NCBI GenBank assembly: GCA_029948255.1
Contig: JALIZF010001884.1
Coordinates: 62,001 to 126,000 of the forward strand
DNA length: 64,000 bases
DNA from: Telmatactis stephensoni
Lineage: Eukaryota > Cnidaria > Anthozoa > Actiniaria > Isophelliidae
Direction of reading: 5' to 3'
Made by a program: the position numbers and the translations under genes. Positions 55,901-64,000 of the stretch are shown piece by piece. A model generated the notes under the pieces. The model had not been told where the DNA came from, made no database searches, and worked only from the letters and a program-made list of their open reading frames with translations. The number at the start of each line of letters is the position of its first letter. The first letter of the stretch is position 1.

Positions 55901-56194
55901 TTATGGTTGAAAGCTACCCTCCAGTCAAACGCAGAGATTCAACAGCTGATTGATAGCAACCTATACGGCTTCCCGCGGGGGGTAGGGAGGGTGTACTCCC
56001 TTTGTCCAAGTGGTAGGGGTTAAAATATTTCCTGTGTGAACCTTTTAGGGGCTTCCTACTCAAATGTTAGTTACTTAACATGACTCCATGACTTTAAGTG
56101 GAAGTTTGAAAAAAAGATGCAGTGCTAGAAGAGAAATCCCACCGTGGAAACTTTCCGAGCGGCCGTGACCCAAAAAAGCAGAGAGAAAAATTCT

Positions 56195-56275
56195 CTAATC
56201 TCGGTGGGATTCGAATCCACGACCCCTGGATTTACGATTCAGTGCTCTACCAACTCTTGAGACAGTTGTGGGGAT
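56195..56275 (-). repeat. tRNA-like relic
   Basis: On the minus strand AGTTGGTAGAGCACTGAATCG and a perfect T-arm GTGGATTCGAATCCCAC are seen, but the two acceptor strands do not pair, so this is a pseudo-tRNA or SINE head. A long poly-C run follows at 56327-56349. Confidence 0.5.
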
Positions 56276-56649
56276 ATAGATGTTGGACGCGTGTTAGAAT
56301 ATGAAGGAATAGGAGTACCTCTCCCCTCCCCCCCCCCCCCCCCCCCCCCAGAGACGGCTTCTTGATTCTGCACATTACTGCGGGGGTTCTTAAGGAAATC
56401 AAGGAAATACCTGTAAATATGTTTTAAGAGTTTTCACCTGTCTGTCTATTGAGGTTGTCCATTTTACCGGAACGTGCAGCCTGGTAGTGTGATCATTCTC
56501 CGTGTACTGAAACGGGCATATATTCATTGTTAGCTTCATTCGATTGTTCTCACAATTGCAGTCTTTTGGTTATCTATGGACCAGTCTTAGAAACACTTGA
56601 TTCGGAGGCTAACATGAATATACAAAAGAAGCCAATGCCAGCACTTCTT

Positions 56650-56890
56650 TGGTTTTTAACTCGTGGATTTTTTTAGTGAGGGGTACGTCGAAATATGCAA
56701 ATGTGTCACTCACTCGAACATTGTTAAACTATGCTACTGCGCATGCTCGGCGTGATTGACCGCAGGCCGAAAGTATTGTGGGCTCTGGTTTATTCCGGGA
56801 CTCCCGAAGGACTCCCGACCTATTCACAGATCAACGATATTTGCTTTTCACTATTTATGTTGAAATCAGACTAGACAAAATTTATATTTA
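56650..56890. repeat. Dispersed repeat, copy 2 (inverted relative to 12540-12930)
   Basis: It contains CTCGTGGATT, TAGTGAGGGGTA, GCGCATGCTC and GGGACTCCCGAAGGACTCCC, the reverse of the order in copy 1. Part of it (CCCAGAGCC / GGGCTCTGG) is shared with the ends of the element at 59530-60164. Confidence 0.7.
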
Positions 56891-57403
56891 GCTAAGAACA
56901 GAAAGACAATACAGAACATATGCTTCAAAATAGCTAGCTAGAAGGAAAATTTGTGATAGCCGAGTCAAATAGTGCTGGAGAACACATCAGCTCAAGAAAT
57001 ACAAACTGAACATTATAGTTTGAAAAAAGCATTGACTAGATGCAATCTGTAGATGCACTCCCAGACATGTCCAATGGCACACGAAAAATTAAATACAGAC
57101 GTTGTTTAGTTAGAGTTATGCGCTCATCGTGTAACTTAAATGGCATCCAGTTACGTGCTGGGTGTGGCACAGGAAGAAGTGGGTGTGGTCTAGTGCGTAA
57201 CTCGAAAAGCGCGTAACTCGAAGCGCGTAACTCAAAGATTAACACGCCCTCCGTAAAATTCTATGACATAATCTGTGCGTATGTACTGCAATCATACACG
57301 GTTCTCGACCAATCCGAGCGAGGATAATGCCAATGATTATATAGACTGCTCTTGTTGTTCCAGTCATAGGTTTCTATTAAGACCATGGAACAGAACATCG
57401 TGT

Positions 57404-63940
<6,537 letters not shown>

Positions 63941-64000
63941 GTGAGTTGATGTATATAAAAAAGGGAAATTAAAGGTCAATATTTTATTGATGTCGGTACG

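Larger units (their letters stand above)
47559..57403. other. Gene-free interval between PEDS1 and the flavoprotein gene
   Basis: I recognise no exon here. Listed elements occupy 47645-48300, 49201-49343, 49866-50003, 51134-53828, 54019-54048, 55649-55900, 56195-56349 and 56650-56890. The remainder (48300-49200, 50000-51130, 53830-55640) is AT-rich with unremarkable short frames. Confidence 0.6.

Noticed and set aside
55429..56023. Two adjacent frames of 78 and 96 residues as a small gene
   Set aside because: The second runs through a Harbinger-like MITE (55649-55900), and neither shows family resemblance or splice-site logic.
56195..56275. Functional tRNA gene (and likewise 7484, 11935, 51777, 52672)
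   Set aside because: A and B boxes are present but acceptor stems do not pair and anticodon loops are irregular; SINE heads or pseudo-tRNAs fit better.

Overview
The window is eukaryotic and animal. Every recognisable gene is split by GT-AG introns. Two of them encode Notch-ligand-type DSL proteins, a metazoan family, and the spaces between exons are full of short terminal-inverted-repeat elements (MITEs), tRNA-derived SINEs and microsatellites. Compact genes, AT-rich introns and this repeat load would suit an invertebrate such as an anthozoan cnidarian (coral or anemone). That placement is inference: no rRNA, mitochondrial or species-diagnostic sequence is present.

Layout. (1) 1-2.7 kb: a short, probably truncated Notch-ligand-like gene (DSL-A): signal-peptide exon, MNNL exon, then two DSL units and a decayed third. 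(2) 8.3-25.1 kb: its intact tandem paralogue (DSL-B), with a duplicated promoter and the same exon phases. One 8.9-kb exon encodes 77 DSL units in overlapping tandem, a Ser/Thr-rich stalk and a membrane span. Three further exons encode a cytoplasmic tail with two NPF motifs and a PDZ-type C-terminus. I find no EGF repeats. This 3212-residue poly-DSL receptor/ligand is the outstanding object of the window. (3) 25-32.5 kb: mostly repeats, including a 1.77-kb near-perfect foldback. (4) 32.6-38.5 kb, minus strand: NOP9, a pumilio-repeat ribosome-biogenesis factor, sharing a 249-bp divergent promoter with (5) MRRF, the mitochondrial ribosome recycling factor (38.8-42.6 kb, plus). (6) 43.9-47.6 kb: PEDS1/TMEM189, plasmanylethanolamine desaturase. 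(7) 47.6-57.4 kb: repeat-rich, no gene recognised. (8) 57.4 kb to beyond the right edge: the first eight exons of a mitochondrial flavoprotein of the DMGDH/SARDH/PDPR family.

The complete gene models (DSL-B, NOP9, MRRF, PEDS1) were built by hand from splice-site phase. Each sums to a multiple of three with one uninterrupted frame, which is strong internal support. NOP9 and MRRF serve cytosolic and mitochondrial translation; the other neighbours have no evident functional link.

Mobile DNA. Many MITE families keep readable target-site duplications. In three places one element sits inside another, and for two of these the window also holds an uninterrupted copy of the host element, i.e. the empty site.
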